From Carex sylvatica (taxonomy: Eukaryota > Streptophyta > Magnoliopsida > Poales > Cyperaceae): a stretch of DNA of 43,652 nt. The translations under genes and the position numbers were made by a program. This document shows positions 21,059 to 31,437 of this stretch, piece after piece; position 1 is the first letter of the stretch; each line of letters starts with the position of its first letter. The DNA lies in assembly GCA_964058845.1 (NCBI GenBank), contig CAXKVR010000331.1:1-43652 (forward strand), given 5' to 3'. The notes beneath the pieces were generated by a model that did not search any database, had not been told where the DNA came from, and saw only the letters and a program-made list of their open reading frames with translations.

Positions 21059-21215
21059 GTTAAAACTAGCGGCCCAATAAATTTTCAAAAAAGTAGTTTT
21101 AGAATGTGTTGTCTTAATTTTAAAACTATCGAACAAATAAATTTTCATACAAGTATTATTCGAATATGCGTTGGTATAAATTTTAAAACTATTGGACATA
21201 CATATTTTGTGTAAA
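21059..21215. repeat. Degenerate tandem repeat, about 65-bp unit
   Basis: Roughly three units begin with TTTTAAAACTA then AATAAATTTTCA or a close variant, at about 21058, 21118 and 21180. They are AT-rich and non-coding. Confidence 0.6.
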
Positions 21216-21339
21216 TATTTATGGATAAATAGTTGGCTTATTCAATAGCTCCTAATTTTCGTTCACTAAATCCATCAAAAAATAGAAAGAAGAAGGTAAG
21301 CAGTGATATCTCCATATTATATCTAAATTATGACCCTAA

Positions 21340-22640
21340 TTTACAATGAAACCTGTGCTTTAAAGCCTATGAATGTAGACTTTTTACTTGTATTTCGATG
21401 AAATGTGGTACTGCTATGCTTTGTTTGGTATTTTGCAGGAAAAATGGCGAAAAACTGCATCTGACTACTTTTCATACGGTCCGTATGACATTCTGTACAG
21501 ACCGTACAAGATCTGCCCAACCACACCGAAGGATCCACAACAGAGGCACAAAGTCTCCAAGTCAAAGCCCAGGCATACGGTCTGTACCGGATTTCGTACG
21601 GACCGTACAACGCTGATTCGGAAAATCCAGCTGGAATATGAAATGAGCATGATTTGAGGAGCCGAAAAGGAAACCCCTGGAGGCGTGATCTGGGGTGTTA
21701 AAGGAGATATTCCACAGCAGAAGGGGGGGAATCAATCAATAACTTTCTATCAATCTTTCTAGGTTGCTTGGACAGGAGGAAAAGGAGAAGAGAAGGGAAG
21801 AACGCGAGTTTTGAACGGATCTTCGGATTTTCCACTGTTTTTGTCATGAACTCTTTTATTTCTTGTTATTTGTGTTATCTCATGAACATGAGTAGCTAAT
21901 TTACTTTGTTTCTAGGGGTAAGATGTAGTTTCTAGTTTTGTTTTGTTTGTATACTACTTGGATCTTGTGTTGAATGCTTTGTTTTTACTTTGTTGCGTAG
22001 TATTTTTATTGCTTTATTTGTGCTTGCTTGAATTAATTAGTCATCTCGTTAGATGAATGCGTACATCTAAGTATTAGGAGCCAAGTCTATGACATTTATT
22101 CCAACCGAATAAAGTATATGAAGTAGGGTGAAACCAAGGAATACCCGAAAGGCGAAACTTTCCTTGAGGCGAAAGCCCTTGGATGCTTTTAGTAAACTAA
22201 CAAGTAACTTAGATAAATTAGGCCAAAATGCGAAAGTTGAGGTTAGGTATCTAGATCTGGTCGAAAAGAAACCCTAAACACAGTATCAACACAGAAAACA
22301 GTAGCTGCAGCATCAACTCGAGGTTCCATACGGACCGTACAGGAATCTGTATGGGCCGTATGCCTCGAGGCTGAACAGAAATGAAATCTGAACCCTGGAA
22401 ACGCCCTTTTATCAATTGAAAACAACTTTAATTATCTTTTATTGTCTTTTAAACTTGTCATAAATCAGTATAATTGTTAGAACTAAACCCAAACCAATCT
22501 CTCTCACTTCTAGAGTTTCAAGTGATTTTAGGATAAGTCCAGTGTTTTTCTTCCGTCCCTGTGGATCGATACCTGAGCATACTCAACGACAGGATAATAC
22601 ACTTGCTATCTGAATTGACAGAGTATAACAAAGGTTTAAA
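21340..22640 (+). repeat. Non-coding dispersed element with paired TACGGACCGTA palindromes
   Basis: No recognisable protein domain is encoded. The region carries three pairs of 15-bp quasi-palindromes of the form CRTACGGNCCGTAYG at 21473/21494, 21574/21595 and 22327/22348. A long stretch (21850-22200) looks like the non-coding leader of a plant repeat, and it finishes with TCCCTGTGGATCGATACC at about 22555. I see no LTR, polyprotein or inverted terminus that would name the class. It may be a LARD-like or otherwise non-autonomous element. Confidence 0.55.
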
Positions 22641-22710
22641 AAGTATAGCTTGCTATACTAAAACTTTGTAGCATATATTCAAGTGCGACCAAGCAGTTAA
22701 ATAGAATATT

Positions 22711-22722
22711 GCTATATAAACA
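22711..22722 (+). promoter_or_regulatory. TATA box of the PMEI-like gene
   Basis: GCTATATAAACA, with TATATAAA at 22713-22720, lies about 64 bp before the ATG at 22777. That spacing suits a TATA box with a short 5' UTR. Confidence 0.6.
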
Positions 22723-22776
22723 CAATAAAGTACCTACAACATTAATTTATTCATATTGAACGACAAACTACACAAA

Positions 22777-23349
22777 ATGGTTGCTTCAAACATGAGTTTT
22801 CGTTCTCCTTTAGTTATTATCTTGCTTCTTGCATCGTTTGTTTATCTTCCATATTTCACCGATGCTTCTCTTTTGTCCTCTATCTGTAGTAGAGTAAAAA
22901 TGCATCAACCAACATTACTAAGTGTATCTCATGATTTTTGCTTGACATCCTTACAGATTGACCCAAAAAGTGCATCAGCCAACTTAACCGGTCTTCTTCA
23001 AAATAGCATAAATCTTACAATTAAAAATACAACAGATTTAATGTCACACGTAAGATATGTACTTGCGGACAAGACATATTCGCATCTCAAGGAAGGCCTC
23101 AGTTGCTGTCAAATTGAGTACACTAGAGCATTCAATTATCTATTTGAAGCTCTCCATCAAATTTCTAAGAAGTCTTCAAAACAATACAAGGATAATACCA
23201 AATCTTCACTCAGCGATGCTCAGGAATCAATGGTCTATTGCGCGAATTATTGTGACATAAACCTCCATAAAATTTTGTCTAAGAAGTATGAAAATGTATT
23301 TAAGCTCCTTCAATTAGCTCTTTCCTTTTGTTATGAATTAAACTTTTAA
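22777..23349 (+). CDS. Plant invertase / pectin methylesterase inhibitor (PMEI) family protein
   Basis: An intronless 190-residue secreted protein. The start is ATG 22777; an upstream TTG-initiated extension is not credible in a plant. Residues 9-30 form a signal peptide (PLVIILLLASFVYLPYFTDA). After it come helical blocks with cysteines at 37, 55, 110, 111, 155, 159 and 185. The first two plus the later C110/C155 positions fit the four-cysteine hairpin-and-bundle layout of the family, although the C37-C55 spacing is wider than usual and there are extra cysteines. N-glycosylation sites occur at NLT (69) and NLT/NTT (79-85). These proteins bind invertases or pectin methylesterases in the apoplast or vacuole; which one cannot be told here. 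It has its own TATA box and sits between a non-coding repeat and the MULE. Confidence 0.75.
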   Translation: MVASNMSFRSPLVIILLLASFVYLPYFTDASLLSSICSRVKMHQPTLLSVSHDFCLTSLQIDPKSASANLTGLLQNSINLTIKNTTDLMSHVRYVLADKTYSHLKEGLSCCQIEYTRAFNYLFEALHQISKKSSKQYKDNTKSSLSDAQESMVYCANYCDINLHKILSKKYENVFKLLQLALSFCYELNF

Positions 23350-23548
23350 AATTTAGCTAATTTCTTATTTTTGAGGTAAGTTGGCGAGGCGGGTTGAGTC
23401 GTACACATCAGCTCCAACATGAGATTTGCTGTAAGTAATATATGATAAATTTTATTGATCGATTATGTAATATGCACTACAAAAAAAATAAAAAATATTA
23501 TGTATACAAAAAACAAAAAAATATTATATAAAAAAAAGCACAAATAGA
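23350..23548. other. 3' flank of the PMEI-like gene
   Basis: A-rich non-coding sequence up to the left target duplication of the MULE, which lies about 200 bp after the stop codon. Confidence 0.5.
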
Positions 23549-23557
23549 TATATTGTG
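23549..23557. repeat. Left 9-bp target-site duplication of the MULE
   Basis: TATATTGTG, identical to 28339-28347. Nine bp is the length made by Mutator-type transposases. Confidence 0.92.
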
Positions 23558-23638
23558 CCGAAATTTTTATTAATATCCAAAATTTGAAAAGAATTACTGA
23601 ATCTACTCAGTTTGCTGAAGGAATTCGATTTGTGTCCT
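23558..23638 (+). repeat. MULE left terminal inverted repeat
   Basis: Pairs with 28257-28338. Best-conserved blocks are TTTTTATTAATA, GAATTACTGAATCTAC and ATTCGATTT. There are indels between the two ends. Confidence 0.85.
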
Positions 23639-23788
23639 GTCCGGTTATTTATTAACTGGACCTTTCTTTTCAGTTATTTATTAACCGGACAAGGAAAATT
23701 GGTTCGGTTAATAAATAATCGGACAGGGAACAATTCGGTTAAAATATAACTGGAAAGATAGAATTGGTCCGGTTATTTATTAACTAGG
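23639..23788. repeat. Left subterminal array of five 22-bp palindromes
   Basis: Copies of GTCCGGTTATTTATTAACYG-type palindromes begin at 23639, 23669, 23703, 23733 and 23767, spaced 30-34 bp. They match the array at the other end of the element. Position and repetition suggest transposase-binding sites. Confidence 0.8.
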
Positions 23789-23814
23789 CACAATTGCCTG
23801 ATATACCCCGCAAT

Positions 23815-24260
23815 TCCAATTTAGTCTGATAACACGCAGCTCAATTCAATTCCAATTTAGTCTGATAACCCGCAGCTCAATTCAATTCCAATTTAGTATG
23901 ATAATCTGCAGCTCAATTCCAATTTAGCCTGGTAAAATTCGTCCGATACAATTTTGAGAAAAATAGAAGAAAAAGAAAAAAAATGTAAGTTTCTTTTATA
24001 AATAATTTATAATCCCGCAGTTCAATTTCAATTTAGTATGATAAAATTCGTCGGACAAAATTTTGAGAAAAAAAGAAGAAGAAAAAAATGTAAGTTTCTT
24101 TTAAAAATAATTTATAAATTATGTTGTAATTTATTGTTGATAAATTATATAAATATGACCTGCGCATTCGTCTAATTTTGTATCTGTCAGAGAAAATTTT
24201 GAATTTGTATCTGAGAAGAAAAGAAGGGAAAAGAGAAGAGAAGAAAAAATGTAAGTTTTC
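23815..24260. repeat. Tandem repeats in the MULE 5' region
   Basis: CAATTCCAATTTAGTCTGAT followed by AACxCGCAGCTC repeats about every 50 bp from 23815 to 23940. A longer unit, starting with TTTAGTATGATAAAATTCGT and including GAGAAAAA-AGAAGAA and ATGTAAGTTTCTTTTA, then occurs at about 23930 and 24035, with a weaker third copy near 24190. Non-coding, presumably an internal promoter or leader region. Confidence 0.7.
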
Positions 24261-24366
24261 TTTACAAATAAGTTGTAAATTATTTAATTTCTGAAATTAT
24301 GTTGTACTTATAATATTATAATTTTTTTAAATTGTAGTTTGTTATCCAAACCAATCAAAACAAAAA

Positions 24367-25985
24367 ATGACCACCATTTGTGTGAGGATTTTTGTTGAAG
24401 GAGAAATCAGGTACAATGATGACGGGGTTTTTATAGTACCCGACCTAAATACTCATTATCTATAACCATAAATCATAACTTTGATTATCTCCAGAATGAA
24501 ATTTATAAACTGGTTGGGTATAATGTCAGTGAAGCAAATCTAGAAATCTAAGACAAGTTTAATATGTCTACCGATGGCGAATGTGACTATCAATTAATAC
24601 TGATAACAAACCAGCAATCACTGGAAATGATTTTAGAAATTGTGGTATCTTTTCCACAAAGGTTACCGGTTCTAGAGTTATATGTAGAGTTGGAATCCAA
24701 CCATACCGGTTTTAATTTCCAATTAAATATGAACAGTCAGATCCCTGAAACTCGATCTCGACCCAGTACCAGCTGAAACCTTGAACCAATTACTCGATCC
24801 CGAACCAGTACTAGTCGAAATCCTGAACCCATAACTCAATCCCGACCAAGTACCAGTCAAAATTATGAACCCATAACTCAATCCCGACCCAGTACTAGTC
24901 GGAACCCTGAACCCATAACTCAATCCCGACCAAGTACTAGTTGGGTCCGTAGACCGGTACCGGTTCCATTACATCCTTTACCTGTGGATGCAATTGATGA
25001 GGACAGTTTAGAGAGCGGGGATGAGAGGCTCTTAGATGAGTCATCAGGTTCTGACAGTGATGTTATGCCAACCATACAGTCACAATCACAGTCCCGGGAA
25101 GCACGTTACCCGATAACTGATCGAGAAGATATGAGACATCCGATTGATAGTTTCAATGACATATCCAGTTTTCGTCCTGCGGATGTCAATTTTTTCGGCA
25201 GGTCAACGAGAACATTCGATAATCCATTGGCCAAAGGCCAAGTGTTTGAGTCGAAAGCAGCTCTAAGGGTACCAATAAATGAGTTTCATATCCAGTCCAA
25301 TCGTGAATGTTTGGTTTCTAAAAGCTAAACTAAACATTTAACTATAAAGTGCAGAGATAATTTTTGCAAATTCAAATTATCCGCTAAGTCTAACGGTCTT
25401 TCAGGATCTTGAATTATTACCAAATAAGCAATTCTTCATGTATGTAAAGTACCGGCAACACGCTCTGATCATCGTCAGCTAACTGCAGAGATAATTGCCC
25501 TATCAATCGATGATACCATTAGAAAGAATGTGTGCGCGACTATAAATCATATCTGCGATGTGGTAAAAAAAGAGTACAAAAATGTAACACCCAAGTACAA
25601 CAAATTATGGCGAGGCCGTGAGCTTGCTATTGCAAATTTGTTTGGCAGTTGGGAGAACTCGTACAACTTGCTTATTCCACTTTTGGAAGCCATACAAAGA
25701 AAATAATCCGGGAACCAAATATTGTGTGACCTCGACCCCTATTGCTGATAATACTGATAGGCAATTCAATCAAGCGGCATGGGCATATGGGCCGTGTATT
25801 GCAGCGCTACTATTCCTTAGACCAGTGATTAGTATAAACTGGGATTTTTTCAGAGGATCCGGCACCGGAATCTCTTGAAACAATCCGAATTGCCGCATAC
25901 AACGATCCGGATAAGTATGCTCAACTATCCAATAAAATATCAGTGGCCCGCAATACAAGTAGTAAGGCTGAGAAATTTATTCAGA
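24367..25985 (+). pseudogene. MuDR-type MULE transposase, truncated and interrupted
   Basis: From ATG 24367 the PB1-like N-terminal region is visible (MTTICVRIFVEGEIRY, then NEIYKLVGYNVSEANLEI and LPVLELYVELES), broken by stops. A Ser/Thr/Pro tandem repeat follows. The DNA-binding part of MuDR (FESKAALRVPINEFHIQSNR...KS) lies at 25241-25328. Then come the helical segment with KNVCATINHIRDVVKKEYKN and the start of the catalytic region, WAYGPCIAALLFLRPVISI. Family members continue DGTFLRGKY with the first catalytic Asp; here IN-DFFRGS is followed by unrelated sequence. The DDE catalytic core, SWIM finger and the rest are missing, so this cannot be an active transposase. Several frame changes and stops (for example at 24774) confirm decay. 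Confidence 0.85.
24743..24950 (+). repeat. 42-bp coding tandem repeat in the MULE transposase
   Basis: About five units encode variants of NPEPITQSRPSTSR (14 residues, 42 bp). One unit has a TGA in place of an Arg or Gln-type codon. The same array is present in the intron fragment at 15413-15620. Confidence 0.85.
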
Positions 25986-25989
25986 ATGA

Positions 25990-26600
25990 AAATGTGAGTT
26001 ATAATTTATAAGTACATATAACTAAATAAATAACTTAAGTAAAACATACCCTTTCCTCCTGAGTCACTCTCGGAAGTTTGTGGTAGACACTCTTGTACGG
26101 CTCCTAATTCACCAAATTATCCGTCAACGCCTGAAACTAGCTTCGGGATACCTGCACCGGCAGTCTTGGCGTGAGAAGAGTTCTCGTACTTATGTGGACA
26201 ACACCATTTGTATGCAAAAGATGAGCATGTTTCGTCATCTGGGGCGCCCCAGGCAGGTTCTCAGTTATTATCTAGAGGTTTCGGTCGATGAACTGAAAAG
26301 CGGGTCCACGACCAGTGTTGGAGAAGCATCACTGGACCATGCATAGATCTGTTCCCGGGATCAGTAGCGGTACATAGATGTCGATATAGATATGCAAGAA
26401 CCGCTTCACCCCAATTTTATTGTACCGGATTGTCCAAATCCACAATTAGATCGAGATACCACAGCGGTATCTCGTCCCCGCCACTATCTGCGAACAAACT
26501 GGACGATAATAGGTCCAAGATAAATGCACGGACATACCTAGAAAATTTCAAGAATGTGAGTACATTAATGATAGGATGAAGTACAAAATAAGTTGAGATT
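25990..26600 (+). other. MULE interior after the transposase, no recognised domain
   Basis: A frame starting near 26060 is Ser/Pro-rich and contains two stops. Another at 26080-26346 is open but unlike any family I know. This may be the decayed tail of the transposase or of another captured gene. Confidence 0.4.
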
Positions 26601-26639
26601 TATATATAAAATACTTATCACTTCAGAGTTTATGCATCG

Positions 26640-27357
26640 GGGTCTTCCGGCAGCACACTATATCCCTCACGGAACTTAGATTTTATGAAAGTCAACTCCA
26701 TGTATTTTGCGTTTTCCTAAGATCCTCGTCTTTTCATAAGTCCCCTCTGTTAATGCTCTTGGATCTCTAATAATTCGAAGAGCCAATTTTTTGCATTCGT
26801 TCCGTCTGTACTCCCCGTCACTGGGGCTCCCACAATGGACAAACCCCACAAACAGCTTACGTCCTCCAACGTAACTGTAATTTATCAAATAAAAAATATA
26901 AATTTCTTCATTTGGATTGTCGGTAAATTATAACAAAGAAGGTTAATAAATTTGAATTAGTTTAGTTAATACCTATCATCTCTCCAAATGAAAGATGAAA
27001 GGTGTGCGTCTTAGGACGTCATCGCTCTACAAGTCCGTGTATCAACGTCGCATCGATCTGGATGTTAGGCATGCATGCGATCTGGTATAAGCCCAATCGA
27101 ATAAAAAATGACGCGTACGAACTGTTGTACGAGGTATGACAATTGTAGTGCTTGACATTTATAACCTCTGAATTCTACATTACCGAAAATAAAAATTAAA
27201 AATTAAAATATGATCAGATTTCTGAACAAGTCACGAAAAAATAAATTCTTACCTCCTTAGAAGCTTCACAAACCTTATGATTGCTGTGAGGTATCCACAA
27301 GAGATCACTGAAAGTATCCCGCTCCCTCTGTACTTGATTATTGATTTCGTCTGTCAT
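26640..27357 (-). pseudogene. Plant mobile domain (PMD) gene inside the MULE, broken
   Basis: Read on the - strand. Exon 1 is 27357 down to 27253 (35 codons, ends ASKE before GTAAGA). Exon 2 is 27174 to 26973, containing GLYQIACMPNIQIDATLIHG and then VER-stop-RPKTHTFHLSFGEM. Exon 3 starts at 26874 with VTLEDVSCLWGLSIVGAPVT. This order (IDxALIxxLVERWRPxTHTF HLPFGEMT, TLxDVxxLxGLPIDGxPVTG) is the plant mobile domain, found in MAIN-like nuclear proteins and widely carried by plant transposons. The conserved Trp of VERWRP is a TGA here (TGG to TGA), and exon 3 has further stops. Splice phases still fit, so decay is recent. It lies opposite to the transposase, as a second gene of the element. Confidence 0.85.
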
Positions 27358-27399
27358 ACTACAAAATTAATTCAAAATTAATTCAGTAATCTTAACTAT

Positions 27400-27915
27400 A
27401 TTTCGACAACAATTACTACTCAACAAATTTCGAAATATAATTCTAAAACGTTGGCATTCAACCATTCAACAATATTCGAGTTAAATGCATTCAACAAATA
27501 TTGTAAACAATTTCTAAATTATTTCTAAACAATTTCTAAACAAATATACAACAAATATTCTAAACAATTCCTAAACAAATTTCGAAATATAATTCTAAAA
27601 TTTTGGCATTCAACCATTCAACAATATTCGAGTTAAATGCATTCAACAAAAATCCTAAACAATTTTAAAATTATTTCTAAATAATTTCTAAACTATTTCT
27701 AAACAATTCCTAAACAAATATTCTAAACCATTTCTAGCCAATATTCGGGTCATATAACAAATATTGTAAATAATTTCTAAATAATTTCTAAACAATTTCT
27801 AAACAAATATTTCTAAATAAATATTCAACAAAAAATAATTTCTAAACAATATTCAACAACCATTCAATAATTTCTAAATTATTTAAACCACAATCTAAAT
27901 AATATTCTAATATTC
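27400..27915. repeat. AT-rich tandem repeat, AACAATTTCTAA type
   Basis: Dozens of degenerate TTTCTAAACAA units. A larger duplication is superimposed: CAAATTTCGAAATATAATTC and TTGGCATTCAACCATTCAAC occur at about 27425 and again at about 27580. Non-coding. Confidence 0.8.
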
Positions 27916-28070
27916 TATAAATAATAATAAAAAAATATGTTGAGCCAGCACCTTTCTTCTCCCTTCACTGCCTTCCTTTCTCTTCCACGAGCACCCTCTT
28001 TTTTTTTTCCGCCGTGCCTCCCTCCTTTTTTTTTTTATGCCGCGACGAGACAGCCCTTCCTGCTCCTACC

Positions 28071-28256
28071 GTCCGGTTTATTATTAACCGGAGCAACCTT
28101 ACTTTCCGATTAATTATTAACCGGACTCATGTGTTCGATTAGTTATTAATCGGACGAAGCTCCTCTGTTCGGTTAATTATTAACTGGATGAATCTCAGTT
28201 GTTCAGTTAATTATGAACCGGAAAGGAAGGATTTGTCCGGTTAATAATTAACCGAA
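28071..28256. repeat. Right subterminal array of six 22-bp palindromes
   Basis: Palindromes of the GTCCGGTTAATAATTAACCG type begin at 28071, 28104, 28134, 28168, 28202 and 28234. Mean spacing is close to 33 bp, about three turns of the helix. Same consensus as the left array. Confidence 0.85.
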
Positions 28257-28338
28257 CAGGGCAGAAATCGAAATTTTTTGCACAGTAGGGTAGATTCAGT
28301 AATTCGTTTCAATTTTTGGGTATTAATAAAATTTTTGG
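28257..28338 (-). repeat. MULE right terminal inverted repeat
   Basis: Inverse of 23558-23638, ending AAATTTTTGG at 28338. Confidence 0.85.
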
Positions 28339-28347
28339 TATATTGTG
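28339..28347. repeat. Right 9-bp target-site duplication of the MULE
   Basis: TATATTGTG, identical to the left copy at 23549-23557. Confidence 0.92.
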
Positions 28348-30180
28348 CATATACTCTGATAGTTTGTTCCTTCCACATTTATTTATCTACTAACTTTTTT
28401 CTAGATCACAACAAAAGCACATATCTCCTATGGTATAGTTTCAAGCATAAATAAAGCCTTGTTTACTGTATATGGGACAATTTAAAATACTCTATCAAAA
28501 ATGAAATTGGTAGATTAGGTTTTGCGTATTCTAGACTAAACAATGTCTAACAAGTTCAATCTTGTCTTTTGAAAATAACATGTTTCTCGTAGTGCTCATA
28601 GAATGTGAATTATGGGACCATCCTAGGCACCTATGAACCTTCTTCAGAAATCGCGTGTCCTAGTACTACTCATTTCTGCATAATGAAATGATATTCCTTC
28701 CAATTATGTGTTAGTGTTGTGACCTAGAAACCAATAGTTTGACTATTGTATCTTATGTTTTATTATTTATTGATCGTTGAGTCGAGGACTTGAATTTTGA
28801 AATTGTTCCTAACCTTAGATATTAGACATAAATACTAATTAACCAAATATATTGTGGATTAAGTAACTGTTATGTTTTGTAAATTAAATGATAAAAATAT
28901 CAAATTAGCCTCAAAGATGTATATTAAATAATACGACATTGGACAAATGCAGTATGACAGTTTCAATAGCCTGTGGGTTGACACGCATTTCAGGTTGTCT
29001 ATAGCTTAAAAGCTATTTTCAAATATTGGATCATCTTATACAAGGTTTTGAAATATTATTTTTTATTTATTTTAAGATTTTTATACACTTCAATATCTTG
29101 TTGGATTCTCCTCTTTCCGTATAAATCATTTAATTTAACGGTTCTAGTGTTCTTTAAACTAAAATCAAATCATTAATTGTCACGCATGGTGGATCTACAA
29201 ATACTGAATGAAGCCAATTCACCTCCATTTTTATTCAAAAATATAATTTGTATATCGTATTTCTAAATATTTTAAGTAAAAATACTATAAATACTCTAAA
29301 TTAGCCTTCAAACTTTGTAAAATATTTTCTACACATGACTTTCATATATTTTTTAAATAAAATTTTATATGATTCACCTTCATATTTTAAATTTCCACCT
29401 CCACTTCTATCATCGTATATATTTGTGCTCTCCTGGAAGAAGACAGCTTAAGCAAGAGTTTATATCTGCTATTTTTCTAACGAGTAAAACCTTGCTATTT
29501 AAATTTTTTCCATCAAATTTAAAATATCGATCTGATTTAATATTTAAGAGGCTCTTTTGTATAAATTTTAATTTGTTTATTTCCAATGATGGAACCCGAT
29601 TTAGAATATTAGGCACAGTGAGAAAGCAAATGAAAATGGATGAGACAGGGTAAAGATATTAAAAGAGCAGTTTTTGTTTTATGCAGTGCTCAAACAATAA
29701 AAGTAAAACAACGTCATATATGACTTGTGCGTTCACTAAGTAAAAATTGATATGTTAATATGTCTCGGTAAGACTTCTCGCTATGATAATCCAACAGCTG
29801 GTCCGTTTAGTTCAATTAAAATCAAATTAATATGATTAAATTTAAATTTTATTCGGTATTAAAAAAATCCAATGAATTCACCATATTAAACTAGCGAGCG
29901 AATCTAATTACAACAAAAGCATCAATTACGTGCGCCAACCCAATGTGCGCACTAAATCGCGGTGCGCATTGATAGTCCGCGTAAATGGTAGGAAATGAAA
30001 TCCAAAAAATTTCGGAATAAACCGCATCCAATAAACATCACAGGTCCGTTACGACCTTGAACGACTTTTGTTAAGTTTGTGACTTGACCGGCTTCCTAAC
30101 CGTCTCTTCTAGTTTCAACTTTCAATAGCCCTTCTGCACTAATAGTATAACTTAATAATAATTAATCATCATTTCTCTAA
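28348..30180. other. Intergenic DNA upstream of VPS50, no gene seen
   Basis: AT-rich. The open frames around 29369-29653 overlap on both strands and show no family features. Three GTGCGC-containing motifs occur at about 29930, 29945 and 29962. Confidence 0.4.
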
Positions 30181-30340
30181 GTAAAACAGAAGCTAACTTT
30201 CCTCAACTATATTATTAACTCCCATATTATTTTTAATATATTTTTTTCTCTCTTCTCCCGATTTTTGCTTGGCTGCATCTCTCTCTCTCGATCCGATCAC
30301 CGACAAAACCCTAGCCCGAGCGTCTCAGGCGAACGGTTCC
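30181..30340 (+). promoter_or_regulatory. VPS50 promoter and 5' UTR with telobox
   Basis: A CT-rich leader (CTCTCTTCTCC, CTCTCTCTCTCG) is followed by AAAACCCTAG at about 30305, a telobox of the kind common in housekeeping plant genes. ATATATTTTTTT at about 30237 could act as a weak TATA element. Confidence 0.45.
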
Positions 30341-30367
30341 ATGGAGAGCTTCGGCTTTTCCGACTGA
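30341..30367 (+). CDS. Upstream ORF in the VPS50 leader, in frame with the main start
   Basis: ATG 30341 reads MESFGFSD and stops at TGA 30365-30367. The main ATG at 30371 is in the same frame, separated by a single GAT codon. Reinitiation after so short an ORF, or readthrough of the TGA to give a 10-residue extension, is conceivable. Confidence 0.45.
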   Translation: MESFGFSD

Positions 30368-30370
30368 GAT

Positions 30371-31401
30371 ATGCAGAGAGACACGACGCCAGGTATACCT
30401 TCCTTCCTCGGCAGTGGTGGCGACTTTGATACACCTGGCCCACTACTGTTCCTTCCCTTGCTTCTCATCCAAGGCGGGGGCATGGATCTCTCGCGCGTCG
30501 GAGAGAAGCTCCTTAGTTCTGTTCGTTCCGCTAGATCTCTGGGTCTCCTCCCGACCGCTTCTGACCGACCTGAGGTGCACTCAATTCGCTAGTTTTATTG
30601 GGTCCTGTTGATTTTCATGTAGGGATCTGGTTTTGTGTGTGGTAATTGGGTTTTTAGTGATTGGAATAGGTAAAGAGATAATGCTGGTCCGTGCATGATC
30701 TGTCAAGTATAAAAAAAAAATAACTAATTTGAGATGAAAAATCTGCTCTATATCTGGTTCATGATTATTATTTTTGGTCCATTTGTTATATAGAACTTGA
30801 AATTTTATTTCTGGAAATGCTTTAGCATTTGTGCTGCTTGTTTGGGTTTACCTTCTGACTGGCTTTTACCATGCCAACCTAAATTTTGCTGGTTTTTAGT
30901 ACTTAAATGCTGAAACATATTGAATTTTTTTTGTACTGTTCATCATAAGAGGGAATGTATGTTCATCTAATGCCAATTCCTGTCAAAATCCAAAGTTTTA
31001 TGTTACTAGATATTATACAATAATACTGTTTAGGCCAGTGTCAGTATGTATTGTATTGCATATTTTGGCTTATCATATTGTGAGAATGCAATTGTCTGGA
31101 CTAAATATTTGAAGGTCCAGCTAAAGAGAGAAATATAAAAGAAACAAACAAGTGAGGACCAGCTTGAAAAGTATAACAATTGCATTGAGTTGCTTCCTTG
31201 AAATTGTAATTGGTTTATGAAGGTTCCAGCTAGAGCTGCAGCTGCTGCTGCTGTTGCACGAGCACTTGCTGGCCTACCGCCGCACCAACGGATTGCCCTT
31301 CCTTCCAGCTCTGAAAACTTGGTCTCAATTTACGGTAGCAACCCTCAGGGTCAAACGGTAGAGGAGCTTGAAGATGACTTCTATCAGGAGGTTCCCCTCG
31401 T

Positions 31402-31437
<36 letters not shown>

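Larger units (their letters stand above)
23558..28338 (+). mobile_element. Mutator-like transposable element (MULE), 4781 bp
   Basis: The element starts CCGAAATTTTTATTAATATC and ends, read inversely, CCAAAAATTTTATTAATACC. Inverted similarity continues through GAATTACTGAATCTAC and TTTCGATTT for about 100 bp into palindrome arrays. The flanks are a perfect 9-bp duplication, TATATTGTG. Inside are a + strand MuDR-type transposase missing its catalytic part and a - strand plant-mobile-domain gene with stops. It therefore looks non-autonomous now, although the intact target duplication suggests a fairly young insertion. Confidence 0.93.

Noticed and set aside
21340..22640. LTR retrotransposon
   Set aside because: No LTR pair, primer-binding site, polypurine tract or gag/pol reading frame could be seen.
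26080..26346. Open frame inside the MULE as a gene
   Set aside because: No recognisable domain, and competing frames are similarly open. Kept only as undetermined interior.
29369..29653. Small gene upstream of VPS50
   Set aside because: Open on both strands with low-complexity AT-rich composition and no family features.
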